Positions 33,304 through 45,539 of a stretch of DNA of 64,000 nt are shown here, one piece after another. How positions within the stretch are numbered: position 1 is the stretch's first letter; each line of letters begins with the position of its first letter. Source of the stretch: Homarus americanus (lineage: Eukaryota; Arthropoda; Malacostraca; Decapoda; Nephropidae); NCBI RefSeq assembly GCF_018991925.1, contig NW_024735554.1:2560407-2624406 (forward strand), given 5' to 3'. The notes beneath the pieces were generated by a model. That model was not told the DNA's origin. It worked only from the letters and a program-made list of their open reading frames with translations, and made no database searches. A program made the translations under genes and the position numbers.

Positions 33304-35151
33304 GTAAGATCCTCAAATACATTTATTCAACTTATCCACCTTTTTAAGTTTCATATAATATCATTCTTAAGTCTTGGTTGGCCTCAAAGAAATTATTATA
33401 TTCTAAATGTTGATGGTTTTTTAGTCTTTCTGCCAGGAAGCTTTTACTTAGGCTGAGAAGTTTTTGATTTAAGAACTTTTTTATAAAGAATGCAGAATTT
33501 AATCTTTTAAATCTTATTTGTGCTTTACTGGTATGAAAGTATACTAAAAAATTATGATTTTTTCAGCTGACATTCAATATTTTCAGTACTGACATGTATA
33601 TTATCTTGTAGCACAGTTATCTCATCAGTGTTGTTCTTCCTTCTATGATGCTCGCCTGACTCCTCGTTGTATCGGGTTTTGGTGATCCCTAGGTCAGGGT
33701 CATTCTTTACTGCTTGTTTCTGTTGCACTATGTGAATACATGCAGGTCCTTGACCATCATTTTTCTGAGGCTGTTGGTGTATACAAGTGAATCACTACTT
33801 GAGAGATTGATTTATTATATTTCTCTATATTAAGATATGGAAAATTTTTATTGATGACTCTCCTGCACTTGAAACTATACCAGAATTTATGTCCTTAAGT
33901 TCTAGTTGTATAGTTGAGAGTAAGAATGATGTGGTGTGGTGGCTGGGGTGACCAACTGACCATCATCCTTGTAAGGATCGGATAGTGTGAAATATGGTTT
34001 GGATGGTGCTCTTCCCTGACCCCTTCCCTCTTCTCGTAGCATTACATTCTTGTAATATGAAATTTATAAGTACATTGTAGCTTCCCAAAGTCTGACATAA
34101 AGTAATCAGTAAAAGTCAGGGTATTTATGAGATGTAAATGAATGATTGTAAAATATTGGTGACCAGTCAAAGATCGAATAATGATGGAGTGTCAGGAAGG
34201 TGAAAATTGCTTGACATTATTATATATTTGTAGCTCTTTCCTTAAACTTCATGTATGGAGGCTTAATTCAGGTTAATGTTAAAGAAAACAAAATAAAGCT
34301 ATCTGGGGGTTAGTCTGCTTACCCTTCTGTCTATATATCACAACAGAATTTGTGAAGCAGGTGTTGGAGAATCATTAATACAAAAACCAGCTTCTATTAG
34401 GAAGTAGAATGGTGAGGGAAACAGTTCTGAGGCAAGTAACTGGATGAGATTCATTTTGCTTTACTCTTGTCTCGCCATCCTGGGTCCCTGTAAGTTGTTC
34501 CTTACAATCACTTTCCACTTCATATGCCTCTTGGTCTTACACCTCAACAATTTCGTGAGAACTGCAACACTCTTATGCACTGTGATATTTTTATTATTAA
34601 TTACATGTGGTCAAGGTATTTATTCCTCTTTTAACATGGCTGCTGATCCTTTTTGTTATCTGCCACCCATCATTTGATTTTGTGAACATCATTCTGCTAC
34701 TTAACATTTGTGGCATGCAAGGTTGAGTCTCCTGTATAGCTGGATAAAAACTATCATGGGTAACAAGCAGTAAGTGGTGACTCTTTCCTACTGGTTCCAT
34801 TTGTTTATACTGTGTATTGTACAATTTACTTATGTATCTTTCCCCATACAGTAACTCCACACAACATTCTCTTTGCACATTTGTTTGCATCTTTTCAGGC
34901 ATTTATATGAGTATATTTATATTTGTATATTTTTTAGATGAATTACATCTCTACAATTGATGTTGCTTCTTGGGCTGGGCAGAACTTCTCATTCTCTTTA
35001 ATGAGATCTATTTTCAGTACCCTGTATCTTCTTATCTTCTTTGATGCGCAGGATGGATTGAATTATGCTCAGGTGTTAGGAAATCTAATTACTGTATTCC
35101 ATTTTTGTCGTATTTTATGTTATGTACAAGATAACTTTCTTCCTATTGAGA
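33304..35151 (+). other. EndoA intron, no further feature
   Basis: First part of the 17.9-kb intron between 33303 and 51182. AT-rich unique sequence with no recognisable exon or element. Confidence 0.7.
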
Positions 35152-35339
35152 TGAAGTTCATAATGGTTGCCCCTCGTGTAACGAGGATGGCTGGCCCAAG
35201 GGCCACCTAGGCGTAAATTTGTTTAAGGTGTAGAAACTGTCGCCAACACAACAACCACACCCTGAGTTAACGAGCTGCATGACCCAGCGTCAAGGAATAG
35301 TCTGAGAAGACCGGACAACTCGCCAACTGAAGTTCATAA

Positions 35340-35340
<1 letters not shown>
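35152..35340. mobile_element. Unidentified 163-bp insert with 13-bp target duplication
   Basis: TGAAGTTCATAAT occurs at 35152-35164 and again at 35328-35340, exactly flanking 163 bp that is GC-richer than the intron around it. Removing the insert plus one copy restores a plain junction into the (CT)n tract at 35341. The insert starts GGTTGCCCCTCGTGTAACGA and contains potential short stems (CCTCG-TGTAA-CGAGG; GGCCC-AA-GGGCC). A 13-bp duplication is typical of LINE-mediated retroposition. No poly(A), A or B box was seen, so the source RNA is unknown. Confidence 0.6.
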
Positions 35341-35376
<36 letters not shown>

Positions 35377-35390
35377 TTCTCTCTCTCTCA
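35341..35390. repeat. (CT)n microsatellite
   Basis: CT repeats with two TTTC interruptions, immediately after the target duplication of the 163-bp insert. Confidence 0.95.
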
Positions 35391-35732
35391 GGTACAGCGT
35401 ATATATTTTTGTTCAACCCAGAATGCGACACCCAGCTTTAAGATAAGTTGCATCTACCTGAAATATGTCTTATGTACAGGAAATATATTGTTACATACTG
35501 TAGATGAGGCATGGGCAACCTTTCCTCAGTCATGGGCCGCATTATGATTTAGGTATTTTTCTGAGGGGCAAGCCACCAAACTTTATATTCTACCTAACCC
35601 GAAAGTAATGTTAATATTATTAGCACAGACAATGAAACAGTTTATGGTCACGTCCACCTTACGATATTTTCAGTTTACAATCGGTATTTTTTCCATTTAG
35701 GAAACAAATCCGTCATAGCAATTTTTTAAGTA

Positions 35733-36336
35733 CAGTGGTCCCTCAATTAACGAAATTTCAAATAACGAATTAGCTCTCATAATAATTTTCAGTTCCATTA
35801 ACAAACAAAACTTCAATTAACGAAAGCCTTATGAGAAACACTCTTTGTTGTGCTGATCAGCTGATGCACACAACAAATTTAACCATCCAAGCTCTGTCTA
35901 CATAAAGTTTTCAACTAATATTTTTGGCTCATATATGTAATTTTATTAATTTATTTTTACTCATTTACATGCACACACAGTCCTAAGGGCAAAGCTGTAC
36001 TGTACATGCACCCAAAAACTAGTTCCCTGTGCTGTATATATTATCAATATGTTTACTAAATTTTAAAAGGACTAATAATTTTAATATAAAAAATGCAAAA
36101 ATATTAAAGAGCACAACTTTCTTGATGTTTACTCCACTGGAAACGAATGTAAACATAGAACAGATTACTGAATTGGCAGACTAGCCCATCAGCTGATGCT
36201 CACAACAAAATGTGTTTGTTGTAAGGTTTTCGTTAATCGAAGTTTTGTTCGTTAACCGAATTGAAGATCCTTACGGGAGGTAATTCATTAACCAAAATTA
36301 AGTTAATCAAACCTCTCTTTAACCGAGAGACCACTG
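35733..36336. mobile_element. Complete Tigger-type MITE, 604 bp
   Basis: Terminal inverted repeats CAGTGGTCCCTCAATTAACG and its complement (TTTAACCGAGAGACCACTG) are flanked by TA on both sides. The interior matches the element at 30022-31581. At the right the TA duplication merges directly into a 160-bp (TA)n tract, so the element either inserted at the edge of the microsatellite or seeded it. No coding capacity. Confidence 0.9.
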
Positions 36337-36502
<166 letters not shown>

Positions 36503-36519
36503 CAAACCAAGAATAAATA

Positions 36520-36960
36520 GATTGAACAGACAGCCAGGCATGAAGGATGAGGTACTATGGAGAGGCAGTCTGTCAACAAGGAAGAGACCTTCTACCTTTG
36601 ACCCAGGTGACCATCGCTCGTAACCCCACTAGGACTTTTTTTTTACGGGATTAGCTCACCAGGGCACAGGTCAATGACCACATCAGGGCCTGAGGTCAAA
36701 AATATGATAATAATAATAATAATAGTAATTAATTAAAATTAATACAGTAGATATTGTAAAAGAAAATTAAACAAAAATATAAAAATATAATAATAATAAA
36801 ATAATAATAAAGGACCATAAAACAAAAAACAAAAATGGTCAATAGTGAGAAACAATATATGTAAGTTGTGATGTCAAAGTAAGAGAAACAATTGAGACCC
36901 TGCAATTGTGTGTAAATGAGGCAGAAAGTCAGATCAGAAACCTAGGACTTGGTCACAATT
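36520..36960 (+). repeat. Interspersed repeat family R2, copy 2
   Basis: Shares ACGGGATTAGCTCACC, GGGCACAGGTCAATGACC and GGGCCTGAGG with the copy at 29757-29990, followed by an (ATA)n-rich tail. Further right, AGAGAAACAATTGAGACC and GCAATTGTGTGTAAATGAGG match the reverse complement of 29590-29660, so the two loci share two blocks but in different relative orientation. Confidence 0.6.
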
Positions 36961-37849
36961 TTCGTGATGCCATATAGCAGCAGGGTCTACCATTAGACAA
37001 CACATTATGCTTCCAATATCTTCCCAGGCAGTAGTACCTCCCTGTTTTCTAGCTGCCTACTACCTACTACTTTAGTTAATTCCCAAGTGACCCACTGCCA
37101 CATAGCAGCTAATCCATCAGACCTCGCTGAATTTGGCCCATAAAATCCCACAAGTTAAAATGTTTATTTTGTTGACAATTTAAAGTTATTTTACTGCTAC
37201 ATTTTCATAGTTACTTACTCTTAGGTGATGAAACCTTAATGAATTGTGTGTGAAGATAATTCTTTTTCATAAATATTGCTTTACTCACTATAAACTGGCT
37301 GCATCTACCTGAACTGCAGGCCACATTAAATAGAATTTATTAATCACTCTGAGGACTGCACAAGACATGGTTCAGGCCGTGGGCTGCCCATGCCTGCTGT
37401 AGATAAATAGGTAGCTGAATTACAGTTTAATTATGTTGTACAGTAAAGGAGAACTAGAATTGTCCCATAATACTGTACATTACAACATTGTTATATTTAT
37501 TGTTTGAAAATATACTGTATATACTGTACACTTACTACAGTGAAAGGAAATGTTTTTAAAGGGTGGGCTGAGTACTGGTATGTCAAGCTGACAGTAACTT
37601 GGCTTCCATTTATTTTTACTGTATTTGTTAAAACTGAAATTAATTTCAATTTACTTTATGAATGAAATTGAAATTTGATAATACCATACAGTGAAACCTC
37701 ACTCATTAAAGTTACACGTGGGTAATGGAGAGTCAAGTTAGCCAGTAATTTTAACAGTTGGCAGGCCTGGAGAGGACTGATCCTGAGTTTCCTGGTGCAT
37801 GATTTAATTATACTGAGAGTTGTAGTAATACTATGAAATAGCCGGTTTT
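36961..37849 (+). other. EndoA intron; one orphan Tigger-like terminus
   Basis: Unique AT-rich sequence. TACAGTGAAACCTCACTCATT at about 37687 resembles a Tigger-type terminus, but no matching inverted end was found, so no element is called. No exon is seen. Confidence 0.5.
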
Positions 37850-38045
37850 AATTTGCGTGGCAGTGTGTGTGATGGAGGGTGGGGAAGGGGGTTTTGAGAA
37901 TTGCAGTTAAATGCCAGGTAGCGACTTGTCCTCCTAATATTACGTATTTAAGTAATTATTAGATGTTTTAATTGCCTGTATGTTGGCCTTGCGAGTTAAT
38001 GCCTGGCATTTACATACCTAGGTATAAAGCTAGATGTTTCATTCT
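37850..38045 (+). repeat. Interspersed repeat family R1, copy 2
   Basis: Matches 28603-28793 with about 90% similarity (shared: GTGATGGAGGGTGGGG, AATGCCAGGTAGCGAC, CTCCTAATATTACGTATTTA, GGTATAAAGCTAGA-TT-CATTCTGGA), in the same orientation. Confidence 0.85.
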
Positions 38046-39490
38046 GGATTGAACAAAAATATAATTTACCACCTTAACCACATTGGGATGTTTCAAACCA
38101 TGATATGCATCATGTTCCATATAGAGAGGACTTGTCAATCATGCTGCCCAGTCAGCCACACCAACTGTTCATATGTAATAGAGATAAATCTTGGATTAAG
38201 TTTTGCCAGCTTTAAAAAATAACCAGAGAAAACTGGGAGTATAGTTTTGTTGCCACTGTACACTATATTGACTCTGTGACACCAAATTCTTGGAGTCTGT
38301 AAAATTGTTGTATTGAAAGTACAATATATGCATATAGATATGTAGAAATAAGGCAGACATTTATACAGTTTTTTCAGTGTCTCGAATATCCTTATTCAAG
38401 TGGTAATACACGGATAGAGTAACAGAGACTTGCTTGAATATGTGATCTTACCAAACACTAGCTGTTGTATGACCTGGTATTTTGTAAGGAATTGTAAAAC
38501 ATAATGAACTAACTCACAGTGAGCAATCCTAAGTCATTAACTACATTACATATTGTTTTATTTAATAAAAACTGGCTATCAGAAATTTTAAATGTGGTTT
38601 ATATAACTGAGCAGGTTGGATTTAATCCTTCTTTCTTTATATATATGGCCATTACCTAAAGACTAATATACCATTGTTAAAATCACTTGTGTGAATGAAG
38701 TTCCTAACATATCACAATGCATCACAATTATCATTCTCTACCCCAGCATCTCTTATGTTCAGAAGTTAATTTACTTAGGTATCTACCAGTTTCTCTACTG
38801 TACGGTACATGTTTACATGGTAACACATATATTTCTTTATCTTTATGTGATCTCCTTGGTGTTATATATCATCATCATCTTACTTCTGCAGGGAAGAGTA
38901 CAGTAATATGTTTTGTAAAATCCTTGGAATGAACAGGTTTATCACACACTTAACTTACTTCAGGGGAATTAGTCATATAAAAGCACTTATTGTTGGTTCC
39001 TGCCTCATTAGTTCTGTGCCCAACCCTAGCCTTTGTAATAATCAACCTTATTTTAATAGATTATAATTTATTAAGGTTAAAGAAAGAATTGATTATCCCT
39101 TCAAGGGAGTATGGTGTCATTGCTCCTGTGAGAGAGTATCAGGTCACTGAACAGGTGGTTGTTAATGTTACATACTCAGATCATGACATATACTGTATAT
39201 ATAAAGGCTCTCTGCTACTGTGTTAATATACCAGTTTCATGAAGGTGTGAGAGACACCAAAACAGTATATAATCTGAAGTGTATAGTTGGATTTACATGA
39301 GATATGTAAGCTGCTGCTGCCACAACAAAATCAAAGTTTTCCATTTTGTGGACTCTGACAGTTGTACCTGAGTAAATTATAAACTGTTGACTGCTTAATA
39401 TATCAAAATAATTAATATTTGGGATCGAGTGAAAGTTGAATTTGTGATGTAGTAAAGTGGGTGATGAGAAATGAGGGCTCAAAAACCATT
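38046..39490 (+). other. EndoA intron, no feature recognised
   Basis: AT-rich unique sequence. Short open frames exist on both strands, none with splice or homology support. Confidence 0.6.
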
Positions 39491-39499
39491 GTGAAAGTA

Positions 39500-40440
39500 A
39501 AAGGTGAGGAATTTGAAGTAAAAGTATGGGTCCATCAATGCTGACAGCAGATAGTATTGAAGAGGCAGTGGAAAATTTTAAGAAGTGGAAGGGTGAAGTA
39601 AGAGTCGAAGGACCTTAGAGGGAATGTGGCAAAAACAAAGTCATTGATTAGTGTTATGGGTGAGGGACCCATGGTGGAAAATGGCCATGTGCTGTCTGTG
39701 AGAAAAGTGTTGGCAGCAACTCAATAGTGTGCAATGAGGGTGGAAGGTGGGTACAGAAGAGGTGCAGTGGAGATGGTAAACTGCAGGATATTGCTGATTT
39801 TAATTGTCCTATATGTGCAGGTAACCATGTGTCCAGAGCAAGGCTGGTGAAACTAAACATTGGCAATGTGTCCTGGACTGTGTTGATAAATTTTGTTACC
39901 TGCTCAGTTGCAAGAGTCAGAAGTGGCTGGAGAAAGTTTAGGGAGAAGTTGCCTTTATTGACACCAAGAGGACCCTCCTTCATATGAAAGGAAATGTGTA
40001 TGCAGCTGGGATGAGAAGCGTGATGTGTATGGTAGTGACAAATGGACAGCTAAAGAGGATAACATATAAAGGGTTGAGCAAAGCGAAATAAGAATGGTGA
40101 GGTGAATTTGCAATGTGATACTGAAAGACAGGAAGCCTTTTTCAGAGCTAAGAGAGAAGCTGAGTATTGAGACTATTGGCAAAGTTCTGCATAATGGCAG
40201 GGTTGAAATGGTTGGAGTATGTTGAGAGGTTGCATGAGACCATTTGGGTCAAGAGGTGTATGAGCTTAAATGTGGAGGGAAGGAGAGCCAAGAGCAGGCC
40301 AAGAATGACATGGGGAGAGGTTGTAAGAATGACATTAGAGTAAAGAACCTGATAGGAGAGACTGCAAGAGACCATGCAACATGGAAAGCTGCTATCAGAT
40401 AATCACTGCTAACCCACACAAGCATGGAAAATGGCCATAG
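39500..40440 (+). mobile_element. LINE remnant, 3' part, frameshifted
   Basis: A second, unrelated non-LTR retrotransposon fragment, plus strand. Readable pieces include a cysteine-rich PHD-like segment (VCNEGGRWVQKRCSG, then CPICAG) at about 39727-39830, ARVRSGWRKFREKLPLLT at about 39912-39965, then, after frame changes, decayed versions of the usual ERAEMRMVRWMCG-, LRWFGHVERM- and GRPKKTW-type C-terminal motifs to about 40330. The reverse-transcriptase palm is absent. An inactive copy within the EndoA intron. Confidence 0.78.
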
Positions 40441-41261
40441 AACATTGATGATGATTTCAGAGTGACAAAAGTGCACTAGTGATACTGGCTGCTGCTCAGA
40501 CAACATGCAGTGAAACATGGTTTTTTCTTGCACAGCATGAGATGCCACACAATCAGCTGACCAATGCAGGCTAGGTCAGCTGATGAGACTTGGAGGGAAT
40601 TTTTTATTAAAAAAAATCAGTACTGTGTAAAAAGAAGGGAAGGCAAGAAGATGGAAGGGGAGATTGAGGGAAGCACTTCCTTAGGAGGGTAATATTGAAC
40701 TTACTCATTAATAAGTAATAGTTTGGCTGTACTAACTAATAATATGGTGCTTGAATCTGCTTCAAGTCTTAAGTAAGTTCTTGTTGTTCTACCAAATTAT
40801 CTAAACGCTTGTGTTTTTGCATTGTACTGCATTGCTGTTCATCTTGGAAAAAATAATATTCCTGGCATTTTAGGATTGACAATGATACTTGTAACACAGC
40901 TTCATTTTTCCCTAAAGAAGAAGGTGAACTTATGAGATGGTCAGTTATCCATCACCTGTCCTGCATCATCTGCCTTTGGTCATTTAGAGTCATTAGAACC
41001 ACTAGATTGTGTTTAGTTAGACTTAGTTCAGATATTCCTTTTAGTAGCTTCTCAGTGATTATTTCTCTGGTATGAGCTGTTACTTGGTTTCCATAGTAAC
41101 CATGTAAAATCCTACATGTAACTTCTGCTTAAAAACCACTGAACTGAAGTGGAAGCTTATGCACAACCACTGAATCTAAGTGGAAACTGACACACCTCAT
41201 TTTAGGGCTAGACCAACTGGGTTTGCTCAAGGGAAGTTGTATTGAAGTCCCTTATACAGTG
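40441..41261 (+). other. EndoA intron, no feature recognised
   Basis: AT-rich unique sequence; no exon or repeat recognised. Confidence 0.6.
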
Positions 41262-42047
41262 CAGGTATTCCCCTATTTACAATGGGGTTAGGTTTCTAAA
41301 AAAACCATCGCTATGGGAAATATTGTAGATCAGGGTCATTAAAACATGGGGTTCAATGGGATACGTTCCCAGTCAGTCCAACACCCACATGTATCGCCGG
41401 AAAAAATCTACAATACTAATACACATAAAACAATTAAACAACACTAACCACATCATTAAGAGCACTGCTCATTTCCTGTTCACAAAAACAGAGTGAAAGA
41501 ACTTGTCGTAAAATGTTAGTGATGTCCTCTCGTTGTGTGGTAAATAAAACACTTGGTTGCTACATCCAAACTTTACTGACTCGTTTCACTTCATATCTGA
41601 AATAACACAAAAGCAAATGTTGTAACAATTCAAAGAGGAAACAACATTGAACATAATATATAACATGGTGGTTTTATCCTAATAACGAAATAAACTAAAA
41701 TGATACTTCCAAACAAGAACAAAACAATATTACAGTATTTAATGATATTTTAAAAATATCACACAGTGTAAGGCAAAAAAAAACACACACAGCAAAAACA
41801 CGATCATGTGTTATTACTTGTCAGTGTTTTAGTGTGTCTTTTTTATCTGACAATGAGAGGGCATCACTAACATTGTACTCTGTTATGGTGACTGAGAAGT
41901 GATTTTGTTATATTTTTGTAACTGTAAAGTGCTTTGGCCGGAAGATGACCATCATTCATGGGATTGTTTACATCGTAGATGGTCTTGATACACCATTGTT
42001 ATAGCTGAATATCTCTGATAGGGAGATCATAGATCGGGGGATTCCTG
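41262..42047. mobile_element. MITE candidate, ~0.8 kb
   Basis: The left end CAGGTATTCCCCTATTTACA and the right end (reverse complement CAGGAATCCCCCGATCTATG) form imperfect inverted termini. The interior contains CTATGGGAAATATTGTAGATC and its partial inverse near the right end. No coding sequence is seen. A TA duplication is clear only on the right. Confidence 0.6.
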
Positions 42048-42516
42048 TATATGAATATAGCCCATTGGAACTGTTGGTTAAGGCAGTTTACTTTTCAAAA
42101 CGGATTATGTGATCATTTAGGACTGTATGGTGTATACTGTGCTCATACACTACATAAATATTACTTAATCAAGATGTAAATTGTAAATCTCTCATATCAT
42201 TCAAGAATGTCAGGTACAGTACTGGTGGAACATTTCATGAATAATGTAATATGTACTGTACTTGCAAAATGGCTTTTATTGGTACAGTAATTACTTGGAA
42301 ATAATGATACTGTAATTCTGTATGTTTGGTCATATATGTGGTTTATGTACAGGGCAAGCTTAGAGCCTCATTTTCAATGTCTTCAGCAGAACCATTAAAT
42401 TTACTTCAGTAAAAGTTTGTGCTTGTTATTGTTTTTGTTAAGCATCAGTCTAATTTCACCAGCAACCATGTTTTTAATGTTTTCTATAGAACCACTGGTT
42501 GGTTTTATTATTTCTA

Positions 42517-43985
42517 CAGTAAAACCTTGATAAATCGGAGTTCAATATATCGGAAATTTCTTTATTCGGACTCTGAGATGCTCTCATCACCAGAAAAACT
42601 AAAAAAAAAAAAAAAATAAAAATAATCCATGTTTTAAGAAATGGGGAATATTAATTAAAAAGTTCTTATGAAATGAACCACACTTACTGAATACTGCATA
42701 GTGGTCTAATGAGATTTGCTATATGGTAGGCCTACTAAGAACTAAGACATTTGAGTATGTATGCAGGCTGGGGCTGATCAGGTGTTACCACATTAGTCAG
42801 GTTTATTTATTTATGGCCTCTTATGGTTTATGGTTCATCACGATTAATATAACATTCAGTAATAGAGAGAAAATACAATACCTGAACTGTATATAATTTT
42901 TAATATGACTTGGAAATAAAAGGATAAGCTGTATCAGAAGGTTGTTTACTCAAGATACTTTCATGTGAGAGCTTTCAGTAGACCAGCTTACAACAGAGGC
43001 CACTATAACACACTGTATAGTATTTGATATGAAAATAACTTCCTAACAATGTTATTTACTACCTTTGAGTGTTATATGATGGCTCTCTTTGGCTTCTGGT
43101 ACACTTAAACAAATGATTAATGAATAAACCAGGGTATATGCAGATACACAATAATGTACACTGCAATATTACTTATTAAGTGATGATAAATACACTACAA
43201 TGGTATTTATTAAATGGTGATAAATACACTGCAATATTATTTATTACGTGATGATAAGTACACAACTGTACTGTACTAATTTACTAAGTGTTGAAGACAG
43301 ACATTGTGGTAAGCCAATCAGCTGTGTGCCCTTTGCAAACAAATGACTCATGGTGTTCAGTGTGGGATTCTTTTTTCAGGAAAGCCGATTCTTTTAGGAT
43401 AATATATTAGCAACCTGGCACCAATGATCCTAAATTATATGAGAATTAAGGTGAAATTACATACAGAAGTGTTAAAGGAATTTGTGGGAGAGAGAGAGAG
43501 AGGGGGGGAGGAAGCCAGCAACCCATGCTAGCCCCCCTCCTCTCTGCCAGCTGCTCCCAGATAAACGTTTGTCTTCCACATACAATATACTCCTACACTT
43601 ATTTGTTCTTATTTTTATCTTTATAGTACTGTGCAGTATGTATACACTTTTCTATTTATTCATAAGACAAATTCTGTGGTTATTTACATAGAACGCTTTA
43701 CAATAAATAACAATCATCTCGGTGACAACCAGACTTGCATGTCTGATTTTCAACCCAGACAGTTCTGTTTCATATTTTTTTTATTGTTGATGTAATATTC
43801 TTTTAATAACTTTGTTATACACTTAAAGACCTTAGTTGTTGAAGTGCAGTAATAACATAACATCAACTGATTTTCTTTAAACAGTGTTATCTCCAGCCCC
43901 CTCCCATATATTCTCTTTTTTCCGACTTGTGCATTTTTCAGACTGGGGTCTGCCTCAATTAGTCCGATTTATCAAGGTTCTACTA
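42517..43985. mobile_element. Tigger-type non-autonomous element, ~1.5 kb
   Basis: The left end CAGTAAAACCTTGATAAATC after TA is mirrored at the right by TCCGATTTATCAAGGTTCTA, whose last bases are mutated. The interior has no recognisable transposase. It includes (A)n at 42600, TACACTACAATG / TACACTGCAATATT repeats near 43190-43240, and a (GA)n patch at about 43484. Confidence 0.7.
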
Positions 43986-43989
43986 CTAA

Positions 43990-45539
43990 AATAGAATGGT
44001 CATTGTATCAGTATTTATTGGAATAGCTTTTTAATTGAATTTGCAAGCAAATGTTTTGATTCCATAGTAAAAGAGTTTTAAAAACCAGTTACAGCTTCTT
44101 GTGAACTAACAATGGATGGAAAAAGGTAAAAATATCAAAATCATGGGAATAAGGCAACTTATATGACTAAGGAAAGTGTTTCATAATAATCATGGCAGCT
44201 AAGGTAACTTATTTACATTTCAAAACAGCCATGTAAGCTTGAAGGCAGCTCTGGGTTTCTGTTTGCTTTTTGTAACAACCACAGGAGCTTGTAAAAGCTA
44301 TTTTAGTTTTGTATGAAGAAACCCTGAGCTGACAGATAAGAAAATTTGTATGGATGATGGTTGGGTTGTGACAGTTCAAAGTTTGGTTAAGGATATTAGT
44401 TTGCATGAAAAATATAGCAGCCAATGACCCAGTCAAATTTAGAGTCAATTTTGATGTGCATTAAGTTGATGGAATTCGACTGTGAGAACCGGCTTCCCTC
44501 AGGTGAGCGGTCTTATAATCTTGTGGGCCTCTAATACCTGATTTGGATTTATGTTTCAAAGTTAATGAAAGTTGAGCAGCCGCTAGAAATGTGAGAAATT
44601 AGCTAGGCCTACACACCTCATTCCTTCTCTGCTTCAGTATGTACATAAGCCCATGCCTGATTCTCAAAGCTGAGCTGCATAGTGAGGAAATGGACTTTAG
44701 ATTTTACTACTTTGCTTGTATTATAGTGCAGAGCTTTAGACTTAGGCTTTGTTCTATTTATACATCATTGATAATGTTTAATTGTCTTACTGTAACTAAA
44801 TTTGAATTTTGAAATAATACCTCCAGTACAGTATTTTAACAAATATAAAAGTTATGAAAGATGCTGTCACTTTAGTTCCCATTGAAGTTTTGAATTGTCA
44901 TCCAAAAGCAGCTGTGTAATTTTATTTTAGTTGATACTATATGCAGTATATATACCTGTATGTATATATATTTTTGGGGGGATAAGGTAAGTATGAAATA
45001 TATTCATTTACCAATTACTTAAGAAAGAATTGGATTTCATCAAACTGCAAGCTCAGATTTATACTAAAATTTGTCGAATGTTAGTAGAATTAGCAAAGAT
45101 TTGAAAGACTGCTGTAAATAAATGAGATACTGTTAAAGGGTGTACATTAAAGTAGATTTAAATTATACAAAACAAAGACTCTGTATCTATATTTCTTTCT
45201 AATCAAAATATGAAATGAACATACAATCTTAATGAACTACTCCACATCTTCCATTGTTGCTGTGTAAGGGATTTTTATTTTAATCTTGGTGTACATGATT
45301 TAAGGATATTTTGTCAGTAAGTGAAGGTTTTGTGCAGCAAGTGGGTGACTGCCCGAGATGTGACGATGCATCAAGCGGTATGCCAAAGCCGTACAGTGTA
45401 TCAATTTGTTTCCCCTCCCTCCCACCTCCGTTCAGTCTAATTTGGTTTAGAGAAAAATTTTCACTGCAGCATTTTGTATAGGTATATTCTTACTTAGATA
45501 AATTCAGTTCACCTCCTTGACACACAAAAGCTATTACCA
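43990..45539 (+). other. EndoA intron, no feature recognised
   Basis: AT-rich unique sequence. A donor-like CCTCAG/GTGAGC is present at about 44500, but no credible acceptor or conserved frame accompanies it. Confidence 0.6.

Noticed and set aside
34438..35210. Open frames of 77-101 codons on both strands
   Set aside because: Hydrophobic composition typical of AT-rich intron DNA; no splice or homology evidence.
37687..37760. Tigger-like end TACAGTGAAACCTCACTCATT
   Set aside because: No matching inverted terminus within a few kb, so an element could not be bounded.
44460..44505. Exon-like stretch reading MEFDCENRLPS before a GTGAGC donor
   Set aside because: No credible acceptor and no homology; the donor alone is not enough.
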